A stretch of DNA of 64,000 bases, from assembly GCA_965216105.1 (NCBI GenBank), contig OZ244147.1, forward strand, positions 1,550,001 to 1,614,000, in the 5' to 3' direction. The notes under the pieces are model-generated. The model did not search any database. It saw nothing but the letters and a program-made list of their open reading frames with translations, and was not told the DNA's origin. Of this stretch, positions 8,683 through 17,148 are shown piece after piece. The position numbers and the translations under genes were made by a program. Every line of letters starts with the position of its first letter. Positions within the stretch are counted from its first letter, which is position 1. The DNA comes from JAALLB01 sp017643495. GTDB taxonomy: Bacteria; Pseudomonadota; Alphaproteobacteria; Rhizobiales; Rhizobiaceae.

Positions 8683-9135
8683 TCAAGCACCTTCCGGAAT
8701 TCTGAACATTGCGGAATTGCTCATGAAGAGCACCGGGGTTTTATTCTGGTTCCAGAATTCAAATTCAAAACCCACTATCAGTATTTCAGGCCTGGATTTG
8801 GAACGGCGACTGTTCTTGACGCGGGCAACTCCGGAGATCGTGTCGCCGGGACGAACAGGTGCAAGCCATTTGCATTCGTCAATGCCGGGAGCGCCCTGGG
8901 AAGTCGATTTTGTGATATAGGCATCGCACAACATGCGCATGGCCAGGGAGCATGTATGGAAGCCTGAAGCAACAAGACCCCCCAACATTGAATTTTTTGC
9001 AGCCACTTCATCCGTATGGAAATAGATGGGGTCGAATTCAGTGGCGAATTCAATAATTTCGTCACGGCTGACTGATTTTGGCCCAAGTGTTATTTCAGTA
9101 CCGGGCGTAAAGCTCTCGAGGGGGTTATCATACAT
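8683..9135 (-). CDS. MaoC-family dehydratase, subunit 1
   Basis: Protein of 150 aa. The hydratase motif (FDPIYFHTDEVAAKNSMLGGLVASGFHT) is intact with the conserved Asp and His. It is paired with the MaoC protein at 8201 with a 2-nt spacer. Tandem MaoC genes often encode heteromeric enoyl-CoA hydratases. Substrate unknown. Confidence 0.82.
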   Translation of the reverse strand: MYDNPLESFTPGTEITLGPKSVSRDEIIEFATEFDPIYFHTDEVAAKNSMLGGLVASGFHTCSLAMRMLCDAYITKSTSQGAPGIDECKWLAPVRPGDTISGVARVKNSRRSKSRPEILIVGFEFEFWNQNKTPVLFMSNSAMFRIPEGA

Positions 9136-9286
9136 CTTGTACTGGTATCCGAGTCTCAGCTACATGGTTAACCATTAATGAAAATATGGTTTAAATTGAT
9201 TGTTGCAACGTGCAAGAATGCAATATCAGTTTTCGACAGATCAACGGAAACAACGGTTGTCAGACCGTCGGGATAAAGCGGTAAGG

Positions 9287-10465
9287 ATGCATTCCAACAG
9301 GTCATCACAGAGTTTGGCAAATCGCAGGGCGATCGGATTTCCCCGTGCCCTTGTGATTTTGCTTGCGGCATTCCTTGCAGCCTGTGCAACCCGCCCCGAT
9401 GAAGGTGAATCCGTCCGTACATTATTGCCGCAAGAAGCCGTTAACCGGAACTTGCCCGAACAACCTCCGCTTGTTCGTACAAGAGACAATGTACATGATG
9501 TGCTTGCACTTTCTGCCGGTGGTCCGGATGGTGCTTTTGGTGCGGGTGTCCTTGCAGGGTGGACGAAGAGCGGAAAACGTCCCGAATTTGATGTGGTTAC
9601 TGGTGTTTCCACGGGAGCGTTGCTGTCTGTTTTTGCTTTCCTGGGGCCGCAATGGGATGATCTTGCTCGTGAGCTCTACACCAGCCAGACGAATGACACG
9701 ATCTTCAAAAAGCGTGGTCTGCGTGGTGTTCTGGGAGACAGCCTCTACGACAACACACCGCTAAAAGCCCAGATTGAAAAGTATATCACAGAGGATGTTT
9801 TGCGCAGGGTTGCTGCGGAACACCAGCGTGGACGCCGGTTGTATGTTGCGACTACGAACCTGGATGCAGGTGAACTGGTGATATGGGACATGGGCAAAAT
9901 TGCATTGGGCGGGCGCACTGATCCACTTCAGCACTTCCAGAAGGTTTTGCGGGCATCTGCCGCTGTACCTGGTTTTTTCCAGCCGGTTTACATCAAGCCC
10001 CAACGGGGCACCCAGCTTAGGCAAGCCCATGTTGACGGAGGCGTGAAAGAGCCAATTCTTTATGCGGATTTCATGGGGCAGACCACGGCACCTGACAAAA
10101 ACCTATATCTGGTCGTCAATGGCACAACGCAGGAATACAATGACGCCCAGCCGGTAAAACCGAATCTTGCCAGTATTGCGCAGAAAACAATTTTCGAACT
10201 TATGCGCGAGATTCAGTCAGACACGATTTTCCGCCATTACATACGGGCGAGAAACACAGGGATGGATTTCCGTGTGGTCTCCATACCTGACGAAATACCG
10301 ATTTCCACCAAGTCGCTTGATTTTGACCCGGTACGGATGAGAAGTCTCTATTCTGCCGGGTTCCAGCTTGGATTGCAGGGACCGGACAGTTGGGCACGCA
10401 AGCCGCGCGGGTTGCGGGGAGCCAATGACGAAGAGCTGACGCCGCTTATAGCCTTGCAGAACTGA
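9287..10465 (+). CDS. patatin-like phospholipase lipoprotein
   Basis: Protein of 392 aa from the ATG at 9287, which gives a basic n-region, a hydrophobic stretch and a lipobox LAAC (Cys33). Earlier in-frame starts exist but would bury the signal. The patatin domain shows the glycine-rich oxyanion loop (SAGGPDGAFGAG), the nucleophile elbow GVSTG and the HVDGG catalytic Asp motif. It is a predicted envelope-anchored lipid acyl hydrolase. It stands alone between two groups of the methyl-transfer island and is convergent with the DUF1638 gene. Confidence 0.85.
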   Translation: MHSNRSSQSLANRRAIGFPRALVILLAAFLAACATRPDEGESVRTLLPQEAVNRNLPEQPPLVRTRDNVHDVLALSAGGPDGAFGAGVLAGWTKSGKRPEFDVVTGVSTGALLSVFAFLGPQWDDLARELYTSQTNDTIFKKRGLRGVLGDSLYDNTPLKAQIEKYITEDVLRRVAAEHQRGRRLYVATTNLDAGELVIWDMGKIALGGRTDPLQHFQKVLRASAAVPGFFQPVYIKPQRGTQLRQAHVDGGVKEPILYADFMGQTTAPDKNLYLVVNGTTQEYNDAQPVKPNLASIAQKTIFELMREIQSDTIFRHYIRARNTGMDFRVVSIPDEIPISTKSLDFDPVRMRSLYSAGFQLGLQGPDSWARKPRGLRGANDEELTPLIALQN

Positions 10466-10477
10466 CCGATAGCCAGC

Positions 10478-11083
10478 CTAGCCGGCAGCCTTGTTTATCG
10501 CCGGAACCAGGTCGCCGAATCCGGTAAATTGTCTCTCGTATTCCAGCCCAAGAAATGTTGCTGCCTCACGGGCTTTTTCATCCAGTTCAGAGTCTTCTGT
10601 TTGGGCCAGATAAAGCGCGCGGGTATAGTTGGCAAAATACATTTCGCGCAATTCAGGGTGACGGTCCAACCCCAATGGCCGCTTCATGAAGGTATCGAAA
10701 TGACGAGCCAGAAAATCCGTTATGAAAAAGGTTGTCAGAAAGTCGTCATCTGCCGCTTCGAACTGCTGATTACCCATGTAAAATGAGAAACAATGAGGTC
10801 CGGCAATGCGCTCCACATTGTGCTTCTCGCATATCTTGTCGAGCTCGCCCCCGGTACCGCAGTCGGCATATCCCACGAATATGTGCTGGTATCCCTCAGC
10901 CCGTGCCTCGAGAATGGCGGCATCCATTGCAGGAGCAATGCGCTCGGGAAAATGGTGGTAGGCCGCCGGCAGGCATTTGAGATCAACATGCTCAAACCCC
11001 AGCTGTTGATTAACAGCCAGGACTTCCCGGGCTATCATCCCGCAAGCAATTACTCGCAATTTTTCGGGCCTGTTTTTCAACAT
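10478..11083 (-). CDS. DUF1638 protein of the corrinoid methyltransferase island
   Basis: Protein of 201 aa matching DUF1638: VIACGMI near residue 12, VGYADCGTGG near 70 and GPHCFSFYMG near 95. The three conserved Cys positions could bind a metal or cofactor. DUF1638 genes commonly accompany corrinoid-dependent methyltransferases. It lies directly downstream of the corrinoid protein gene on the same strand, with 88 bp between, so a role in assembling, reducing or protecting the corrinoid cofactor is plausible but unproven. Confidence 0.8.
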   Translation of the reverse strand: MLKNRPEKLRVIACGMIAREVLAVNQQLGFEHVDLKCLPAAYHHFPERIAPAMDAAILEARAEGYQHIFVGYADCGTGGELDKICEKHNVERIAGPHCFSFYMGNQQFEAADDDFLTTFFITDFLARHFDTFMKRPLGLDRHPELREMYFANYTRALYLAQTEDSELDEKAREAATFLGLEYERQFTGFGDLVPAINKAAG

Positions 11084-11171
11084 TTCCTCTCGAAGCGTGG
11101 ATGCACTGATTCATGCTCAGGGTGAACACCTGTCTTGTGAAAGTCACCCCGAATTTGTGATGCAAATGGCT

Positions 11172-11873
11172 TCAGGAATTCATGCTGTTGTGTTTGCGAG
11201 CCATGAAGTCCTTGGCTTTTTCAACGGCTACTGCTGCATCGCGGCAATAGGCATCTGCACCAATGGCATCGCCGAACTCTTCATTGAGTGGAGCGCCACC
11301 GACAAGAATAGTGTAATCATCCCGCATGCCTTTTTCCACCAATGTATCGATGACCACTTTCATGTAAGGCATGGTGGTTGTCAGCAGGGCAGACATACCA
11401 AGAATATCGGGTTTGTGTTCCTCGATGCCGGCAAGATATGAATCCACATCGTTGTTGATGCCCAGGTCATGTACGTCAAAGCCTGCACCTTCCATCATCA
11501 TGCCGACAAGATTCTTGCCAATATCGTGAATATCCCCCTTCACGGTTCCAATTACCATGGTTCCGAGCTTTGGTGCGCCGGTTTCTGCCAGAAGCGGGCG
11601 GAGAATTCCCATGCCTGCCTTCATCGCATTGGCTGCCAGAAGCACTTCAGGGACGAACAGAATACCATCGCGGAAGTCGATGCCTACGATACGCATGCCC
11701 TCAACAAGTGCTTTTGTAAGCACATCATAAGGCGTCCATCCACGCTCCAGGAGAATGTTGGTTCCCTCAAGTATCTCCTCTTTCAGGCCGTCATAGAGGT
11801 CATCATGCATTTGTGCCACAAGCTCATCATCACTGAGTTCTGACAGGATGATTTCATCTTCTTCTTCGGACAT
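11172..11873 (-). CDS. corrinoid (B12-binding) methyl-carrier protein
   Basis: Protein of 233 aa with a helical cap domain (about 12-100) and a Rossmann-like B12-binding domain. The motif Asp114-x-His116-x2-Gly119 provides the lower cobalt ligand; Ser161-x-Leu163 and Gly192-Gly193 complete the signature. It shuttles methyl between the MttB-type and MtgA-type enzymes. The first 28 residues contain 12 Asp/Glu and no Lys/Arg, an unusual acidic leader that contrasts with the basic tails of its likely partners. GGAG precedes the ATG at 11873. Confidence 0.9.
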   Translation of the reverse strand: MSEEEDEIILSELSDDELVAQMHDDLYDGLKEEILEGTNILLERGWTPYDVLTKALVEGMRIVGIDFRDGILFVPEVLLAANAMKAGMGILRPLLAETGAPKLGTMVIGTVKGDIHDIGKNLVGMMMEGAGFDVHDLGINNDVDSYLAGIEEHKPDILGMSALLTTTMPYMKVVIDTLVEKGMRDDYTILVGGAPLNEEFGDAIGADAYCRDAAVAVEKAKDFMARKHNSMNS

Positions 11874-12224
11874 GACGTTCTCCGTTTACACAGGGCAGAC
11901 CAGTTTATGCAGGCCAACCCGATGGTCTTTTCATGCTGAACAGCGAATCCGGACCTAGTCCACCAGATTGACCGCACAATGCTTTAGTTTGCTCATTTAG
12001 CAAAGGAATTTCTCCCCGGCAGTTCCGGTTTGCGACTGTATGGTGAACGGATGCGACGGAGATATAAACAGGCAAAATTTGCTTTTTGACGATTTTGTGG
12101 TTTGATTTCCCGGCAGCAGGACAAGATTTCGCTGTTTTGTCCGGCTTTCCGTCAGCGCTGGTTAGGGAAGGGGGATCCGTGGTCAGCCAGAGACGGCCAG
12201 ACTGGGGATCCAAGGAGGAAAGTC
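11874..12224. other. intergenic region between corrinoid-protein and symporter genes
   Basis: This 351-bp divergent region should hold promoters for both genes. I see AT-rich patches around 12060-12110 and a strong AAGGAGG ribosome site at 12212-12218. A single half of the metF palindrome (GATATAAA near 12062) occurs without its second half. No glycine-riboswitch core or small gene was recognised. Confidence 0.5.
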
Positions 12225-13547
12225 ATGGCAGAAGCGAACAAGACAAGTCTAACAGTAAAAGTACTGGTCGGAATGGGACTGGGTATCCTGGTGGGTTTGA
12301 TCATAAACCTTACCGGGCTGAATGCGGACGGTTCATTCACCAACGTTTATGTGGTTGAGGGATTGTTCAATGTAGTTGGCAAGATGTTCGTCAATTCATT
12401 GAAAATGCTGGTGGTTCCACTGGTGTTCTTTTCACTTATCTGCGGTGTTTGCGGTATTGGAAACATCAGCATGCTGGGCAGGGTCGGCTCCAAGGCTTTC
12501 GGACTCTACATGCTGACAACGGCGATTGCGATTGCTGTCGCCATCATGCTTGCGTCGGCAAGCGGAATTGGTGCCGGTTTTGAGCAAGTCTCGGCATCAA
12601 CGTTTGAGGGCAAGGAATCGCCGCCTCTCGCGCAAGTGCTGATAGACATCATTCCGGGCAATCCCATCAACGCAATGGCAAATGGAGACATGCTGCCGAT
12701 CATCTTTTTCTCGATTCTGATCGGAATAGCCATTCTAATGGTCGGAGAAAGGGCCAAAGGCGTTATTGATGGCGCCGAGGTTCTCAACGAAGTGATGATG
12801 AAGATGGTGAACATCGTCATGGCAGTTGCGCCTTATGCAGTCTTTGCCCTGATAGCCCGCTCAATTGCGGATCTGGGGCTTGATCTGCTGATGTCGCTTG
12901 CCGGTTACGTTGTCGTTCTGGTTTCAGCCTTGCTGATACACCTGTTTGTCACGCAGATGTTCTTGTTGAAACTTCTTTCGGGCCTCAGTCCGGTCATGTT
13001 TCTCAGAAAAATCAGGAATGTGCAGGTATTTGCGTTCAGTACAGCAAGTTCCAATGCAACCATACCGGTGACAATGCGTACAGTGACCAGCCGGATGGGG
13101 GTCAACAATTCCGTTGCCTCATTCACTGTTCCTTTCGGGGCCACCATCAACATGGATGGTACCGCTATCATGCAAGGCGTGGCCACGGTGTTCATCGCCA
13201 ATGTATATGGCGTTGAACTGGGCATTGCCGGTTATCTGACAGTTATATTGATGTCTGTGCTGGCATCAATCGGAACTGCAGGTGTACCCGGTGTGGGTTT
13301 GATCATGCTTTCCATGGTGTTTGCGCAAGTCGGGCTACCTGTCGAAGGCATTGGCCTGGTTCTGGGCGTTGACCGGTTGATGGACATGATACGGACAGCC
13401 GTGAATGTTTCCGGTGACGCGGTTGTTTCATCAATCGTTGCCAAGAGTGAAGGCAAGCTTGATGAAACCATTTACAATGATCCCGAAGCGGGCGTTACGG
13501 ATACGGACAGCCTGACACAGTTCCCTGTCGGTCAGGCGGCAGAATGA
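12225..13547 (+). CDS. dicarboxylate/amino acid:cation symporter (DAACS family)
   Basis: Protein of 440 aa; the ATG follows AAGGAGG with good spacing, which excludes the longer upstream frame. It has the GltP-fold signatures: the serine-rich hairpin STASSNATIPVT, the TM7 motif INMDGTAI and the second hairpin IGTAGVPG. About eight membrane segments. The family imports carboxylates or amino acids with Na+ or H+. Its position directly before the MttB homologue and divergent from the corrinoid protein suggests it may supply the methylated substrate, which would be atypical for the family. Confidence 0.9.
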   Translation: MAEANKTSLTVKVLVGMGLGILVGLIINLTGLNADGSFTNVYVVEGLFNVVGKMFVNSLKMLVVPLVFFSLICGVCGIGNISMLGRVGSKAFGLYMLTTAIAIAVAIMLASASGIGAGFEQVSASTFEGKESPPLAQVLIDIIPGNPINAMANGDMLPIIFFSILIGIAILMVGERAKGVIDGAEVLNEVMMKMVNIVMAVAPYAVFALIARSIADLGLDLLMSLAGYVVVLVSALLIHLFVTQMFLLKLLSGLSPVMFLRKIRNVQVFAFSTASSNATIPVTMRTVTSRMGVNNSVASFTVPFGATINMDGTAIMQGVATVFIANVYGVELGIAGYLTVILMSVLASIGTAGVPGVGLIMLSMVFAQVGLPVEGIGLVLGVDRLMDMIRTAVNVSGDAVVSSIVAKSEGKLDETIYNDPEAGVTDTDSLTQFPVGQAAE

Positions 13548-13725
13548 CCGTCCATCCGTAAAAACGGCTGTCCGCGACCTGATTCAGGATTGCGGACGGC
13601 TACCGGTTTTCAGAAAACGCCAGCCATTGGCGCATCGAGACAGACTGCAACTGTCCAACATTCTCATAAAGACTAACATACGGAACCCGGGTATTGTATT
13701 CCCGGATGAAGAGAGGTTTTTGACC

Positions 13726-15288
13726 ATGAGCAATGAAGCAGTTGAGGCCACCCCACGGGGACGCGGACGCAGGACGGGCGGTGGAGCCTCCGGGCGCAGG
13801 CAGGCCCGTGGTGGCATGAAGCTCACCAGTCTGCCCTACATCCATCGAAAGCTTGAGCCAACCGATATCCTTTCACAGGAATCAGTCGAACTGATTGAGC
13901 ACAATGCCGACATTCTGATGGAGGAAGTGGGCGTTGTTTACTCTGAAGACGAAGAAGCACTTGGCATGTGGAAAGACGCGGGTGCCGATGTAAAGGGTGA
14001 CCGAGTTCATTTTCCCAAGGGACTTTGTCGCGAGCTGATGAAAACAGCACCTGCCAGCTTTACCCAGCATGCGCGCAATCCTGAGCGCAGTGTGGAAATT
14101 GGTGGCAAAACAACGGTCTTTGCTCCTGTCTACGGGCCTCCCTTTGTGCGTGACCTTGAGGGAGAGCGCCGATATGCGACGATTGATGATTTTCAGAATT
14201 TTGTAAAACTCGCTTATATGGCACCAGCCATGCATCATTCCGGCGGTACAGTCTGCGAACCCTGTGACATACCGGTCAACAAACGCCATCTCGACATGGT
14301 TTACAGTCATGTCAGGTATTCGGACAAGCCGTTTATGGGCTCTGTCACCGCGCCTGAACGTGCCGAAGACACAGTGGAAATGGCAAAACTCGTGTTTGGC
14401 GAGGAATTCGTGGACCAGAACTGTGTTCTGGTCAGCCTGATTAACTGCAACTCGCCCATGACGCTTGATGGCACAATGCTGGGGGCGCTGAAAGTATATG
14501 CCCGTGCCAATCAGGCTTCCATCGTCTCACCGTTCATTGTCGGTGGGGCCATGTCACCGGTAACGGTTGCGGGAACGCTGACCCAGGTTCTTTGCGAGGC
14601 GACAAGCGCAATCGCCTTTTCCCAACTCTGTCGTCCGGGTTCTCCGGTAATCTTCGGCACTTTTGCAACCGCCATCTCCATGCAATCAGGCGCACCTGCT
14701 TTCGGAACGCCTGAACCTGCACAAGTATTGATGGGTGCTGCCCAGTTTGCCAGACGGTACAACCTGCCATTCCGTTCGGGAGGATCCCTTACCGGATCAA
14801 AACTGCCTGATGCACAAGCCGCCTATGAAAGTGCCAATACATTGCAACCGGCAATGGCGGGTGGGGTGAATTTCATGCTGCATGCTGCTGGCTGGCTCGA
14901 GGGCGGACTGGTTTCGAGCTATGAAAAATTCATCATGGATGCAGACCAACTGGCAGCAGCACAGAAAATGGCCGCAGGTATCGACATGAGTGAGAATGGT
15001 CTGGCGCTTTCCGCAATTCGCGAGGTTGGTCCCGGAAATCATTATCTTGGTTGCGAGCATACGCAGCAGAATTTCGAGACGGCATTTTTTGCTTCTACAG
15101 TTGCTGACAACAATTCCTATGAGCAATGGGAAGTTGAAGGAAGCATGCGCGCTGAGCAACGTGCCAACCTGACCGCAAGAAAATGGCTTGATGCGTATGT
15201 GGCCCCCGATCTTGATCCGGCGGTGGATGAAGCGCTGCAAAACTTTATACGAACCAAAAAGGATTCCATGCCTGACGCTTTCAGTTGA
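13726..15288 (+). CDS. MttB-superfamily methyltransferase, non-pyrrolysine (betaine-type MtgB-like)
   Basis: Protein of 520 aa of the trimethylamine-methyltransferase family. The frame is uninterrupted, with no in-frame amber codon, so it lacks pyrrolysine and belongs with the non-Pyl members that demethylate quaternary amines such as glycine betaine, proline betaine or carnitine. The ATG at 13726 follows GAGAGG. Residues 11-28 carry seven Arg amid Gly/Ala before the fold begins near residue 33. It likely methylates the corrinoid protein encoded 2 kb upstream. The substrate cannot be told from sequence. The CblC-like gene follows 77 bp downstream. Confidence 0.87.
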   Translation: MSNEAVEATPRGRGRRTGGGASGRRQARGGMKLTSLPYIHRKLEPTDILSQESVELIEHNADILMEEVGVVYSEDEEALGMWKDAGADVKGDRVHFPKGLCRELMKTAPASFTQHARNPERSVEIGGKTTVFAPVYGPPFVRDLEGERRYATIDDFQNFVKLAYMAPAMHHSGGTVCEPCDIPVNKRHLDMVYSHVRYSDKPFMGSVTAPERAEDTVEMAKLVFGEEFVDQNCVLVSLINCNSPMTLDGTMLGALKVYARANQASIVSPFIVGGAMSPVTVAGTLTQVLCEATSAIAFSQLCRPGSPVIFGTFATAISMQSGAPAFGTPEPAQVLMGAAQFARRYNLPFRSGGSLTGSKLPDAQAAYESANTLQPAMAGGVNFMLHAAGWLEGGLVSSYEKFIMDADQLAAAQKMAAGIDMSENGLALSAIREVGPGNHYLGCEHTQQNFETAFFASTVADNNSYEQWEVEGSMRAEQRANLTARKWLDAYVAPDLDPAVDEALQNFIRTKKDSMPDAFS

Positions 15289-15364
15289 AATGAGAGATCA
15301 GCCCTGGAAACACGTGCCAGGGAAATCGCGGGCAATACGATAATCCGCAATGTCTGGAGGCTGA

Positions 15365-16045
15365 ATGCCAGGGGAAAACTCTCCGTCTAGCCTTCCAGAA
15401 TTGAAGCACGCGCTTGCGGAGCTGGGGATGGACTTGTTTGGAGGTTTGCAACTGCCTGATGGCAGGACAGGTATTCTTGTGGGCAATATTGGTGGTGGGA
15501 TGTGGAAGGTCTTTTTCCACTCGGCGGAAGCCATTGATGGCAAGGACAATCCGCTCGACCGGTGGACCAGACGACACATAGAAGAATTGGCAATGTCGCT
15601 TGAATGCGAGGCATGTTTTCCGTTTGACCAGCCTTATCCCCCGTTTCAGCAATATGCTGTTGAGGCTACCGGACTGAGGCAGTCGCCCCTTGGCATTCTG
15701 ATTCATCCTGAATTCGGTTTGTGGCATGCTTACAGGGCTCTTCTGGTTTTCAGGGATAGCCACGCGCTTTCAGTCGAGGTTGAGAAACTGATTCAACAAG
15801 CTCATGAATTGATTCATCCATGTGACGACTGCGTTGAAAAACCTTGCCTAAGTGCCTGTCCTGTATCAGCATTTACGTCCAGTGGATTGGACATGACCCG
15901 TTGTTTTTCACACATCGATACACGAATTGACCCAGACTGTATGCTTTCGGGCTGTGCTGCCCGAAATGCTTGCCCGGTTGGCAAGGGATACAGATATTCA
16001 TCCGACCAGATCGAATTTCATATGCGATCCTATCGTGGTCATTGA
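15365..16045 (+). CDS. CblC(MMACHC)-like domain fused to a two-cluster ferredoxin
   Basis: Protein of 226 aa. The C-terminal 75 residues hold Cys153, 156, 161, 165, 180, 192, 197 and 203, a pattern for two 4Fe-4S clusters as in QueG-type reductases. The preceding region contains GILIHPEFGLWHAYRALLV, resembling the IHPRFGGWFAIRG segment of the B12 processing protein MMACHC. It may therefore bind a corrinoid and pass electrons to it, or remove upper ligands. GGAGG lies just before the ATG. It follows the MttB homologue on the same strand. The ferredoxin part is certain; the CblC relation rests on one motif. Confidence 0.6.
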   Translation: MPGENSPSSLPELKHALAELGMDLFGGLQLPDGRTGILVGNIGGGMWKVFFHSAEAIDGKDNPLDRWTRRHIEELAMSLECEACFPFDQPYPPFQQYAVEATGLRQSPLGILIHPEFGLWHAYRALLVFRDSHALSVEVEKLIQQAHELIHPCDDCVEKPCLSACPVSAFTSSGLDMTRCFSHIDTRIDPDCMLSGCAARNACPVGKGYRYSSDQIEFHMRSYRGH

Positions 16046-16079
16046 AGTGTACGAGCAGCTTTTGTTGGCCGGATAAAGC

Positions 16080-17090
16080 TCAAGCCCGACGACGGCCACC
16101 CCTGCGTGTGCGCTGCGAACCGGCATCATTTGCGGCGGCGGGACGGTTTACCAACGGGCCGATCTTCTGCTCAATTGTGTCGATATCGGGCCTGTCGCCG
16201 GGTTTGTAGTCATCAATTGCCTTGCGCATTTCGGCCAGATGAATGCAGGAAGTTCCACAACATCCCCCAACAATCTTTGCGCCTGCATCCATTGCCAGAT
16301 GTGTGTAGTCATACATCAGTTCCGGCGTGCCCGTATATATGACTTCATCGCCACTGACTTGCGGTATGCCACAATTTGCCTTGGCAACAATAATGGCTTC
16401 AGGTTCGGCCTTTGTCATTTCCAGAACAGAAGCCAGCAAGTCCGATGCGCCGACACCACAATTGGCTCCAAGCGCTACAGGCTTTTCGCCCTCGCTGACC
16501 ACGGTATGAATATCACCGGGCAGGAGCCCCATCATCGTACGACCTGCGGTATCAAAGGAGGCCGTCACAACATATGGCAATCCTACAGCTTCCGCAGCTT
16601 TTGCTGCAGCCTGGATCTCCTCAACCGATGACATTGTCTCGATCCAGAGTACATCGACCGTACCTTCTTTCAGGCCCGCCATTTGTTCCTTGAAGGATTC
16701 AACGCATTCATCAAATGTGAGAGAGCCGAGTGGTGCGAGCAATTCGCCGGTTGGGCCGACCGAACCGGCAACGATTACCTTTCGGTCCGCAGCTTCGGCC
16801 ACATCGCGGGCCACAAGCCCTGCGTGCTTGTTCAGTTCATGAACACGGTCTTGCGCATTGTGCAGCTTCAGGCGATGCCTTGTGCCGCCAAACGAGTTTG
16901 TAAGGATGATGTCCGATCCGGCATCAATAAACCCCTGATGCAACTGACGGATGTTTTCAGGCTTGTCGACATTCCACAATTCTGGTGCAGCGCCAGCTTC
17001 CAGCCCCATGCCGAACAATGTGGTACCGGTGGCGCCATCAGCTAGCAGAACACCTTTTTCAGCGATCAGTTCGTTTAGCGGATTTGTCAT
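16080..17090 (-). CDS. homocysteine S-methyltransferase (betaine-homocysteine methyltransferase-like)
   Basis: Protein of 336 aa. The barrel carries the zinc-thiolate signature: NCGVGASD near residue 215 and the GGCCGTS pair near 280, with the N-terminal GATGT motif. It transfers a methyl to homocysteine, giving methionine. The donor could be betaine, a methylated pterin or, given the context, methyl-corrinoid. The C-terminal residues 324-336 form an Arg-rich tail (GSQRTRRGGRRRA) like three other enzymes here. A palindrome related to the metF operator lies 39 bp before the start. AGAGG precedes the ATG. Confidence 0.85.
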   Translation of the reverse strand: MTNPLNELIAEKGVLLADGATGTTLFGMGLEAGAAPELWNVDKPENIRQLHQGFIDAGSDIILTNSFGGTRHRLKLHNAQDRVHELNKHAGLVARDVAEAADRKVIVAGSVGPTGELLAPLGSLTFDECVESFKEQMAGLKEGTVDVLWIETMSSVEEIQAAAKAAEAVGLPYVVTASFDTAGRTMMGLLPGDIHTVVSEGEKPVALGANCGVGASDLLASVLEMTKAEPEAIIVAKANCGIPQVSGDEVIYTGTPELMYDYTHLAMDAGAKIVGGCCGTSCIHLAEMRKAIDDYKPGDRPDIDTIEQKIGPLVNRPAAANDAGSQRTRRGGRRRA

Positions 17091-17128
17091 TGTGCCTGCC
17101 TCTCAATGTGCACGAAAATCATATCACG

Positions 17129-17148
17129 ATATAAGCATTTCTTTATAT
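17129..17148. promoter_or_regulatory. second copy of the metF-type palindromic operator
   Basis: ATATAAGCATTTCTTTATAT matches the perfect palindrome at 5869-5888 in 17 of 20 positions; all differences are in the central eight bases, so both outer half-sites are conserved. It lies 39-58 bp before the homocysteine methyltransferase ATG, a place suited to repression. Confidence 0.65.

Noticed and set aside
12060..12224. Riboswitch or a third copy of the metF operator before the symporter
   Set aside because: Only one half-site (GATATAAA) is present, and the glycine-riboswitch conserved cores are missing.
13726..15288. Pyrrolysine-containing trimethylamine methyltransferase
   Set aside because: The frame has no internal amber codon and no pyl genes are present, so it is a non-pyrrolysine MttB homologue.
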